Shown: piece by piece, positions 38,101 through 50,100 of the stretch
How positions within the stretch are numbered: position 1 is the stretch's first letter
How the letters are laid out: each line of letters opens with the position of its first letter
Source: Benincasa hispida
Lineage: Eukaryota > Streptophyta > Magnoliopsida > Cucurbitales > Cucurbitaceae
NCBI RefSeq assembly: GCF_009727055.1
Contig: NC_052354.1
Coordinates: 45,777,348-45,841,347 of the forward strand
Length of the DNA stretch: 64,000 nucleotides
Direction of reading: 5' to 3'
The notes under the pieces: generated by a model
The model's input: the letters and a program-made list of their open reading frames with translations, nothing else
The model's database searches: none
Told to the model about the DNA's origin: nothing
Made by a program: the position numbers and the translations under genes

Positions 38101-41100
38101 TTATTCAAGAATACCCAATTTTTATATCAATCCTGAAGTATTGAAAGACATGGAGAAGGGAGCTAGGAAAATCCTACGTCTATTGGGAAAAATGACTCAA
38201 AATGTGGAACAACTTTAAGAACATTTGCAAGAACTTAAAAAAGAATTAATTCAAGAAATTCACTGTGAAGAAAAAAACGATGAATTGGGAAACCCACATA
38301 AATTTTATTTGGCAAATTCACAGACAAGGAAGAGGACCAAATCGAAAATTTGACATAAAAAATTGAGAGGACCGAATCGAAAGACCAGACGAAGAAGGAA
38401 GAAGAGAAAGATCTTGTGGCTAACGAAGACAATCGTCGAAAGCTCGAATCGAAAAAAATGGGTATCGGGCAATGGTGGCCGAAACAAAAAAACCTACGGA
38501 AAAGGAAGAAGAATTGTTGACTCACCAATTGAAATCGTTCACAAGAGAGAAGAAGAATAAGAAATAGTTCCGGGAGTCCATGAAATTCATTCCCGATTTT
38601 TCCTTTCCGACTTGATGTGGAAGACACAACAACCGACCCAACCCGAGTTTCCCATTCTTCCACCCATTTTTTTTTTTTGACCCGACTAAGAAGATCCAAT
38701 ACCCAAGAGAAATCAACAGTGTCGCAGCAAAGGTTGAATTGATCAATACCTATATTGCTGCATACGGAAACAAAGAAGAAATTTTTTGCCGAAATAAAGT
38801 CGGTAAAATCATTTTGAAATCAAGGCTTGCGCAACTAAATTTGAATGAAAAATCAATGGAGAAAATTGAGAAAAAAGTGTCATTTAAAGAAGTGACCCAA
38901 AAATTTTGCGCTACACTAGTTTGGAGAATTGTTTCTTCTTCTCGGTTTAGCTTTGTGTTTTCCAAGGAAGAGGATATTAATTTTCAGATTATTTTCGGCC
39001 AATTTTCAACATCTTTGGAGGTGACACAAATTTGGAAGCTTTGGCATGTTCATAACTTTAAAAGGCAATTTTCAGTGGGAGTATTTTGCAATCATCAAAA
39101 GAAATATTTCTGCAACAGGTTGGCTCATTCACTAATTTCATTTCAAAATTTTTTAAAACTCGAGGATGAGTTTCTTTTGGGAGGGATAGAATATGATGTA
39201 ATAGGTTTAGGATATTTTGGTAAAATAAGTTAATCTTGGTTAATCATTGATTAATTACATTTTAATTACCAATTTAGTTTTAACCTCTTAGTTATCCTTT
39301 TAGGACTCTTGTAATTCATTATAAATATAAAGAGTCTCCTTGTATTATATCATATTCTCATTAATAAAAGACTCTTGATTCGATTCTTGGAGATTTTCTC
39401 TCCTTTGTTTACTTAGGCTACATTAGGTTTAGAGAAAATCATGGGCGTCCATCTTGTCCATGTGTGAAAGAGTTGCAGTATCTTCCACAAGCATCCCCAA
39501 TTAAAGTCATCAATTGGTTAATCTTTTATCCAATCTCTGTAAGATGGAACTTTAGGTTTTTTTAAAGTAATTTTCAAAATTTTATTGTTTGAATTTCACC
39601 ATTGTACCATCCTTTAATGTTACAAAGGACACTACCTCGTTCCAAGTTTTCAAGAACTAGGTGCGCTCTATCGGGTTGTAAAGGGGCAATGGAACCAAAG
39701 TTAATTACTTCTTGTTGTAAATCCCGTAATATGGCAAACCAATCATCATGGAAATATTGTCTATGACTATAGATAATAATGACATATTCGAGATAAAAAG
39801 CCACTAGATCAAAGAAAGGTTTGTGGCTTGTTTTGGCGTATACCAAATGAGAAAATTTTATTAATGATCAACAGGCAAATCTCTCTATTTGTAGAGAATT
39901 AGAAAACAAACTAATCCTATTCCTAATTAATCAAAGAAACTAATCTGAATCCTATTAAACCTAGGAAACTAATCCTAGTTCTAATCAATCATGGAAACTA
40001 ATCCCAATCCTAATCAATTAAGAATTTGACAACAATACCCAAATCCCATTACATCATTCTATCCCTCTAAAAAAAACTTGTCCTCGAGTTTTAAAACAAA
40101 AATGAAGGTAAGAATAACAAAATAATCCAAGTGCCCGTGAAAATTCTCATCCTCGAGTTCGAGGTGATAAAATGAAGTTGCCTTCTCATGACAACAACAA
40201 AGGGATCACTCTGGTTGTTTGTGCGTCAAAGTGCACGAGTGTTATCAGTTGAGTGCATGTGTACATTGTATCCTATATAACAATTAATTTTATACTTAGT
40301 ATTTTTGTTTCAACTTTCAATTATTAAAAAAAACCCTAACAAAGGAGCAAAAATTTGGGCCTGACACAAGGTTTGGAAAATGACCACATCGACGCCCGTC
40401 CACCTTCGTATGCCTCCGTCCACTTTTTCGGCCGTCCTCCGCTGACCTAGTGTCTGGCCATCGGCCTCCGTCTGTCGGTCCTCCTGGCCGACAATCCTTT
40501 CGACTTCTCTTTCCCGAAACCCTAGCTGTCCATCTCCGACCTCTTTGCTTTACACCAATCTTCTTCATCGTCTCTTTCTTTCTCCGACCTTACCTAACCA
40601 ACCGTTGCCTTTTGCATTCTTCCCACCACCAGTCTTCATTGCTGGTTTCGTCTACCGATCTCTTTCCCTGTGTTTCCTCCGTTCTTTTGCCTTTTCTTTT
40701 TCCTCTCTCCATTTTCCGCTCTCCCTTCCCTATCTCTGTCCTTCCTCAAATCTCTAGTTTCGACTATCCTATTACCTTCATCTCGTCATCCTAGCCCCGG
40801 TCACTAGTTCCTGCCAGTAGCTTCGATTTGGAAGTGAAAAGTTACAATATGAATGGGATCCCTTATTGCATATGGAATGAAGATGTGGAGGCAAGTAAGT
40901 TCCTAATTCTTTCTAAGTCTCATCTAAGCTAGTTTGTGGAGAATATTATTGAACTACTGTTTCTCGTTTCTTTGAGAAAAATGGACGTGATGATTATGGA
41001 GCAACAAGTTTGTCTAAGTTCTACAATTCCTCGGGTTGGATTATGCGATGCGTTGTTTGGCCATCAAGTGGGGATCGGTTTTTCAATCATGGTTCTTTCG

Positions 41101-44100
41101 GACGTTTGGCAGAGTGGTTGGCATTCTTTTGCGGATATGCTATTTGATTTTCAGTGCCTATACGATTCATGTTTGTCTTTTTGAAGTTCGGAGTCGAATC
41201 TTGCTGAAATATCGATCATGAGAAATAGTCATGGGGCAAATGTGTTGACAAGAATTATTTTTTAGAGCCTTGCCACTACAACGGAGAAATAGAGTATGAT
41301 TCCTGTTAGTTGTTCACGACCCCCTGATTTGTCACCCAAAAAACAGAGCAAGAATCAATATTTGGTTCAAAAGAGTCCTGATGTTTTTAAGGAAGATTTT
41401 ACTAAATTATGGATAATTATGAGATTATTTGAGTTCAACGATTGGGTTGAGATTTTTGAAACTTTAAAACTGAACTTCCAATCAGATGTCATTATTAATC
41501 TACTGTTTGTGGAAAATGCTTTGATTAAATTAGATCAAGGAGACCTGGAGGAATTAATTGAGAGCCCAGGCAAATGACAAGAAATTGACTCGTTCCACCT
41601 GAAATTTGAAAAATGGAGCTCATGCACAGTCAGCCATTGTATACAAAAGGTTATGGAGGTTGGATTACGATAAGGAACCTTCCTTTAGATTATTGGAGTA
41701 AACAATCGTTCGAAGCCATTGGAGCTTAATTTGGTGGATTGGAAAGTATTGCTTTAGAAACTTTGAATTTTCTTAACTTCTCGGAAAGCTAGAATTCAAG
41801 TTAAGAAAAATCTTTGTGGTTTTATCCCTTCGACTGTAGAGATTATAGATGAAAGCAAGGAAAGATTTATTTGAATTTTGGTGATATTGTATCAATCGAT
41901 CTGTCAAGTAAGATCAAAGGTGCTTTATTTGTTAAAGATTTTACTAATCGAATTGATATTGTTCGCTTGTCTCAAGTTACAAAAGATGAAGAAGTGGATT
42001 TCAATTCTCTAAATTTTGGAGTAAACAATCGTTCGAAGGGATTATTGAGTAAACAATCGTTCGAAGCCATTGGAGCTTAATTTGGTGGATTGGAAAGTAT
42101 TGCTTTAGAAACTTTGAATTTTCTTAACTTCTCGGAAGCTAGAATTCAAGTTAAGAAATTCTTTGTGGTTTTATCCCTTCGACTGTAGAGATTATAGATG
42201 AAATGCAAAGAAGATTTTTGGAGTAAACAATCGTTCGAAGCCATTGGAGCTTAATTTGGTGGATTGGAAAGTATTGCTTTAGAAACTTTGAATTTTCTTA
42301 ACTTCTCGGAAGCTAGAATTCAAGTTAAGAAAAATCTTTGTGGTTTTATCCCTTCGACTGTAGAGATTATAGATGAAATGCAAGGAAAGATTTATTTGAA
42401 TTTTGGTGATATTGTATCAATCGATCTGTCAAGTAAGATCAAAGGTGCTTTATTTGTTAAAGATTTTACTAATCGAATGATATTGTTCGCTTGTCTCAAG
42501 TTACAAAGTATGAAAGAAGTGGATTTCAATTCTCTAAATTTTGAATTGGATTTTCTTTTACCTGCTCGAATACTTCCAAATTTTTCAAGTTGTCCTTCAG
42601 TTTGCAAATTAAAGAATGGGTACTCGTTGTCAAATACCTTGGCTTCTTATCAGAAACTTTCCCAGGTCGACGACTCCGATTCCTCTCCACACAGGAAGGA
42701 GTCTTCAAACAAGAAGGAGATGAAGTTGGTAAAGGATAAGGTGGAGTTAGATTCTCTATGGAGTGAGAAAGTGGTCGGCCGTCAGTTTTCAAATAAATCC
42801 AAGAAACGTTCTCACCTGTGGAAGCCTTTCCCTAAACATTTTATTAGAAAAAAGACATCCTTCTCCAACTCGTGGACAACATTAGCCAACTCACATTTGC
42901 TCGAGGAATGTTGTGTCAAGGTTTAATTCCCTGGTGTTTTCCCTGATAACTCAGCTAGATCTACAACCAAGTTTAGTTCCTTGACTTACTCAGATTTTAA
43001 GATCCCTAGCTCAAACATACACTTTCTGAGAGGTACCCCTAGCTTGCCACCTAGTATCTCTCAATCCAGCAAGCATGACTCGGATGGAGATTCAATTACA
43101 AGTGCCAGCAGTGAAGATTTAGAAAGATCAGAAACAGAGGAGATTCAAGATGAGGAAGAGATTTTTGATGTCTCTGGCAAAGATTTACACTACCACTTTT
43201 AGACAGAGGAAGAACAGTTGATTGACAAAGCTAAAGGCCCATTTTTCATTCCTATTGATAAGAAGGAAATTCCTTAACATCTTATTTCTTTAGTTGAAGA
43301 TTGTGGTATTATTTTCGGTTGAGCACTAGTTTTAAAATTCTGTGGTAACAAAGTTTGGTTCTTTGATTCGTCCTTGTTGAAGACTCTTTTGTGGAACACG
43401 AGGGCTTGGTGACGTTTTTTATTGCTTAGCACTTTATTGAGTCTGACGGAGTTGCTTCTGGGCTTGTTCATTCTCCAAATAAAAGCATTGTTACTTGAAT
43501 TTTGGTTTGAAAGAACCAGATAGTCTTCCTCAACAAATCAACTCTTTGGATGGTTCGGTTGATATAGCAAGACTCATTTTTTTCATTCTTTTGCGCCCTG
43601 CCCAAGACTTTTGCTGACTTCTTGATTCAAGACTTAATCTTAATTTGGAGGCATTTATACAGCTAGCTCACTAGGTTTTGTTCTCATATTGGATCATTAT
43701 GTATTAGCTATTTACTTTGTTCCCTATATTTTCTAGATGTATTTCTTTTTAGATCCTTGTTGCTCTCAAGATTTTTTGTTTTGCTTTTGGACGGGTTTGT
43801 TTGTCCCATTTAGTACTCATTAAGTTTGCTTGGATATGATGTGGCCACTATGGGGTGTCAACATAGTTGAGATGCCCGGGTGTATCTCCGATCCTTTGGT
43901 CTTTTTGCTCTTTGTATAATCCTCTTGTACTTCGAGCATTAGTCTCATTTCATTGCATTAATGAAGAGGCTTGTTTCCATTTTTTTTTTAAATGAAGATG
44001 CCTTTTCTCGGTTCGTTGAGTGTGATATAGACTTCAATTGAAATTTTTCAAGGCAAAGCTTTCTAAATCTAAATTGGAACTAAAATCCAAGTTCGAATTA

Positions 44101-47100
44101 AAATAATGCTCCATTGAAATTTCAGAAAATTAATTTGGAAATCAGACTTGAAATGTTATAGTAATAGCAATATGGATGAGTGGCCCAATGTTAAGGGCCC
44201 AACGTGAAATTCAGCATTGTATCCCTTAGGTTTAAAGTTTTTGAGGAAAATACCAAAACTGCCCTTGATTTTGTCCTCCTTTCTTCTTCGTGAGCCTCCA
44301 TCTTCAAAACCCATGATTTTCTTTCTTCAATGTTAACTAGCAAAAGCAACAATGGCAGCTCTCTCCATTTGACTGAGATGAAGGCGACGACGTTCACACC
44401 ACTTCCTGGGAAGCTAACGGTGGTCAAGTGGTATTCCTACGAAGTCACAGCAATGAGGGAATGCCTCTCCAGTGAAGCTGCGATAGCGTAAACGTTCTCC
44501 CCTGAAAAAGCTTGAACTCCCAATGACTTCAGGACGAATACAAACGCGTCTCTCTCGGTTTTTCATTTTCTCCGTCGAATTCTTGTCCTATATCTTATTC
44601 TAATATATGGTTATGGTTGCCTTTGATTTCTTCTTTTTTGATTTGTTCACTTGACAATTCCAATTCTTGATGCTGTCTCCTTTGAAAAGTCTTCTGTCTC
44701 TATGGGCTTTGGATGTTATTGAGGGGTTCTTGAATGTTTGCAGTTGGTTCTTGGATGTTTCTTGAACGAATTTGGTGTTGTTGGATGTAATGGAGTTGTT
44801 CTTGGAAACGGAACATGAACTTTTCTAGTTTCTTGCAGCTGTTTCACGTTTTCTTGAAGTTGTTTTTGCCCTTCGGAAATTGATTCAACTAAAGAGACAT
44901 TTTCTCTAGTAACCTCATGATACCATCGACAAAACCTTCGACCGACTGCAAGCGTTTGGTCGTAGTCTTCGGTGATAGGACAGTGGGTGTCTCCGCCTCT
45001 TTGTTTTGGAAAGTCTCTGCCATAGTAGGCTTCTTCCTGCCATCAAGTCCAATCGATCTTGATGCTCTGATACCAATTGGTGTATACCAAATGAGAGAAT
45101 TTTATTAATGATTAGAAGTTGCCAATACAAGAAGACAATCTCTCTATTTATAAAGAATTGGAAAGCAAACTAATCCTATTTCTAATTAATCAAAGGAGCT
45201 AATCTAATCCTACTAAACCAAGGAAACTAATCGTAATTGTTGAAAATAGGGTTTTTACTCTAGGGGTATTTTTGTAATTGCCTCTAACCGTAGGGTTCTC
45301 TACAAGTCTATTTATTCACCCTGTTCTCATGTATTCAGTGTATTAGTTTTATAATAATAAAAGAAAAGATCTGTACCGTGGTTTTTCTCCCTGGTCTAGG
45401 TTTTCCACGTAAATATTGTGTTTTTTCTCTGTTATTATTTTCATCAGTAATTTTGATTAATCATGGAACTAATCCCAATTCTAATCAATCAAGGATGTGA
45501 CTATAATACCCTAATCTTACTGCATCAGTATGCGAGATCTGTTTGGAACTATTTCTTGCAAGAGTTAGATTTTTCACTTGCTTGTCAGAGGAACATTCGG
45601 TTGATGATCGGGTAGATCCTCCTCCATCTGCCTTTCAAAGAGAAAGGGTGCTTTCTTTGGTTTGCAGGGGGGTGTGCTTTATTGGGAGATTTGTGGGGAG
45701 AGAAACAATAGAGTGTTTAGGGGTGTGGAGAGGGACCCTAGTGAGGTTTGGTCTTTGGTGATGTTTCATGTTTCTCTTTGGACTTCAGTTTTGAAAGTTT
45801 TTTTTGTAATTACACTCTAGGCAATATTTTACCTATTTGGAAATTTTTTCTTTGGTAGGGTTGCTGTAGGTTTGTTTTTTTGTATGCCCTTGTATTCTTT
45901 CCTTCTTTCTCAATGAAAGTAGTTGATTCTATAAAAAAACAAATTAAAAACATTAGATTAAAAATGGACTGTGAAGTATTTTGCAACCAGCCATGCTCAA
46001 TGACAAAAAAAAAAAAAAAAAAAAGATTTTGCATCTTTAGATTTTCGATCAGGCCCAAATATATAGTTCCACCAATTGACAATCCTACCCAAAGGTCAAT
46101 GTTTGAGGTCTTACAAGGGATTTGGAGGGTGAAAATGAATGTGCACGGCTACCATTTTCCAGCTTGGTTATTATGTATTTGGCTTGCATTTGTTATCTTT
46201 CCTTTTTGGTTTGTTTTGAGCGTTAGTCTATTTTCATTATTTCAATGAAAAGTCTTGTTTCCTTTTCAAATAAAAGAAAAATAAAAGAATTTTAGAGAGA
46301 ATATTTGCCGTTCTGTCGCTAGCCAGCAATCACAGCAGTATGACGACTATGCTTTAAAAGAGTTAGTGTTGTTTTTATTTTAACACTATGACTATGCTTG
46401 CCAGAGGATAACACAATTACTTAGTTACTTCTCATTTTTGTGAACTATTGTTATTATCCTTTCTTCTTTTATGACTCCATTGTTATAAACTCGTTTACAG
46501 ATTTTGGTACTCTTTTCAACATGTGATGCTGTAGATTTCCACTACTCCCTGTTGGGTGAATTCAAACTCTCCTCTCCAGAATCAGAATCGAGGCCTGAAC
46601 ATTTGTTCCTTAAATGCAAAATTTTCCGGTTGCATGGGAGTATGAAGCCAGAAGATCGTAGAACAACATTTCAGGCCTTCAAAACAGAGAAGCTGGCTCT
46701 TCTTCTGTCCACTGATATTGCTGCTAGGGGTTTAGATTTTCCAAGAGTTAGATGTATTATTCAGTATGATCCTCCAGGAGAGGCAATTGAGTATGTGCAT
46801 AGGTAACCACACTTACTTTTTGAGAAAGAAAAGGCTCTCTTTATTATTTGTTTTTGTCAGTACTCTTCTTCTGTATTTTTAGTATGATATAGTTGATATT
46901 TCCACTCTTTCTGCGTCTATTATTATTATTATTTTATTTTTTTGGAATTGGAAACAATAATTTCATTGAAGTAATGAAAGAGACTAATGTTCAAAGTACA
47001 AAGGTAAAAAAACTAATGAAGCTTGCTAAATACACTTGAAACTAAACAAAAACAAGCCAAAAATTAAGCTGGTGTGGAAAAGCAGTCCAATTTAGACTAA

Positions 47101-50100
47101 TATCTTGGATGGAAAAGTCAGAAAATTATTTGGAGAGTGAGTACCAAGAAGAAGCTTTAACATGAGCAACTCATGACATTCGGTATTGTTATTGTATGAA
47201 ATAATGTGATAGCTCTCTTACTAAGCCCTCTATATTGTTGGTTAGAACTATGATGATGTCTTCACTAGCATCTTTTATGTAAAACTCTTATGTTTGAGAG
47301 AATCAGAATTCTTTATTCCATTCACTTAAGATATGTAAGTGACCAAAGAAGGAAAGCGTAGAAAATACTGTAAAAGGGAAATATAACAAAGATATTTACA
47401 ATAATAAAAAATCCCTAATATTAGAACTATAACACTCCCCTCAAGCTAGAGCATACATGTTAATCATACCCAACTTGTTACATAGGTAGTCTATACGTGT
47501 TCCATTCAATGCTTTCGTGAAGATATCTCCTAATTGTTCTCCAGTCTTCACATATTATATATGTTAAATATTATAATTAAATTTATCTTCACCCATCATC
47601 TTAAACTTTTGGGTCAGTTGGTGATTTAATATGGTATCAGAGCAGGTTGCTTTAGGATGTCCTAGGTTCAAACCCCTGCATTGTTGTTTCTTCCCCATTT
47701 AATATTCTTTTCCACTTGTTTGACTCCTCTTCATATTTCGAGCCCACAAGTAAGAGGGAGTGTTAAATATTATAATTAAATTTACCTTCACCCATCAGCT
47801 TAAGCTTTTGGGTCAATTGGTGATTTAATAATGTAGATACCAAATCTTGTTGAATTTTCTCACGTACAAAATGACAATCAACTTCAATATGCTTGATTAT
47901 CACACCACAATTTTGTCGATGTGGTGATTTTAAATCTCAACTCAACAAGAAGATATATCCAAATCAATTCACACATAGACATTACCTATTGAATATAGAA
48001 AGTCTTCTCATTTCACATCTCTTTGGAATATTATTTTGTAATTAGTATCCATTCCTTTCCTGTAATATTTTTTCCTTATTTCCATTCATATTACTGTTGA
48101 TTATCTTTGCCATATTTGGCCCTCATCAGTGTATATATTAGGACAATACCCATTTGTAAAGATATGAGAAAAAATCAGAGTATTCAAATTAGCAAAATGG
48201 TATCAGAGCATCTTCATGATTTTTCATAGGTTTCTCGTTCGAAACCCTAGTAAAGAAATACAGAGCATTGAAACTTCAATCAACATACCAGTTCGTTTGA
48301 AGTTGTGCATCAGAAAAACTCTATCTATGAACGGGAGCTTCACATCCAAAGCAAATCTGTGAGGAATCATCCAAATAGAAGAAAATCGAAGTCAAGCTTC
48401 ACGTCAGAAGCAAATCGTAGTCGATCAAAACCTTCTGAAACAGATTGGCCAAGAATCGTGGACTGAAGTCGTGGTTGAGCAATGAAAAGCAAAGGTTTCT
48501 CGTCATGGGACAACTGGGTCGCACATATCCTGGTTGTGGGCTGAATCCGTGCCGCTGCTGAATCAGGTTTGCAGGTATGGGTCGTTTCTTATTTTTGGGT
48601 ATGGGCATTCCGTTCGGGTCTGGGCACATCATTTTTCCTTATTTCTAGGTCTGGACACATCATTTTTTCCATTTCTGGGTCTGGGCATTCCGTACTCATT
48701 TTTATTATTATTTCGGATTTGTGAGAACATATTTTTTTGTTTTTCCTTTGTTACAAGGAATATTGGGTAAGTGGTAAATATCTTCCTCTACAGAATTGAA
48801 CATTCTAATATGACATCTATGAATACTAACAGTACAGATGGGGCCATTCTTCCAATTACTAATCACAAACTAAATGGAAGGAATTATCTCCCTTGGTCAC
48901 AATCTGTTATGATGTTTATACGTGGAAAAGGAAAGGAAGATTACCTATCAAGCGAAAATCCCATCTTAGACCAAGTTGATCCAAAATACAAGACATGGAA
49001 AGCTGAAAATAGTATGGCTAATCAATTCTATGACGACAAAAATTGGTGAAGGATTTCAACTCTTCTCGACTGTAAGCGACATCTGGGAAGCAGCTCGTGA
49101 AACCTATTTTGACCAAGAAAATGCAGCAGAATCACTTGAAATTGAAGGCAAAATTCACGAGATATGGGAAGGGGATATGCAAGTTACTCACTATTTCACC
49201 CAACTGTCTCGTCTTTGGCAACGACTTGATGTATTTGAAAGCCACAAATGGGAATGCACTACAGGAGCTACATACAAGAAGAAAGTTGAGAAGAAATGAG
49301 TGTTCAAATTTCTTCTCGGCCTTAATAAAGAATTAGATGAGGTACGTGGTAGAATTTTAGCGATTAAACCCTTACCTACCATCAGAGAAGTTTTTGTAGA
49401 AGTAAGAAGAGAAGAAAAAGTAGGAAGAAACTAATGTTAGGAGTGTCTGCAAGCTTTGAACTTGAAGGATCGACTTTAATTGCTTGAAATCTTGGTAATG
49501 AGGTACGTATAAATACTCATGATAAATGCTACAATCAAAATCAGAACTACTCAGAAACTGAAAATTGGCAACGGAAACTAAGACCATGGTGTGAGCATTG
49601 TAGAAATCCAGGACACACTAAAGAAGTGTGTTGGGATATTCATGGCAAACCTCCAAATTGGAAGCCAAGCAAGGGAATGGACGATAGACGTGGAAAGACC
49701 TACCAAACAAGTACAACAACTGAAGGTAACATTACCCTTGAAAATAATGTGTTTACTAAGGAGCAGTTGGATCTTCTCCAAAAACTCTTTGGTCAACTCA
49801 AATCTACTAAAAAAGTATCAGAAACAAGTGTGGCTACACTTGCACAATCAGGTAACTTCCTCTATGCCCTTAATGCAACTAAAGAAAATTGTAGTACTTG
49901 GATTATGGATTTTGGAGCTTTAGATCACATGACAGGTGATATCTCACTTTTAACTAATTATGTCCATTGTAGTAGCCAAACTACTGTAAAAATTGCTGAT
50001 GGTACCTATTCTAAAGTAATGGGAACTAGCAATGTTTTTATCTCTAAAGATTTTATGTTAGAAATTGTGTTACATGTTCCTAAACTTAGATGCAATCTTC

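Larger units (their letters stand above)
40320..43992 (+). mobile_element. LINE, plus strand, internally deleted, ORF1 with tripled block
   Basis: The 5' part is CT-rich leader (40380-40800). ORF1-like frames follow (40936-43202) with a DUF4283-like pattern: [20 protein letters not shown], then an acidic Ser/Glu-rich tail. NTRAW near 43400 recalls the start of the endonuclease, after which the 3' end follows almost directly, so ORF2 is deleted. The end carries the tail motif ATGAAGAGGCTTGTTTCC and a T run (43961-43990). Confidence 0.6.

Noticed and set aside
41696..42240. CRISPR-like array (20-bp word GAGTAAACAATCGTTCGAAG four times)
   Set aside because: The repeats belong to longer duplicated LINE ORF1 blocks with unequal spacing, in plant nuclear DNA, with no cas genes.
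45543..45761. Small host protein of 72 residues
   Set aside because: The frame lies in the 3' part of a LINE, and the same sequence type occurs reversed at 4826-5140.
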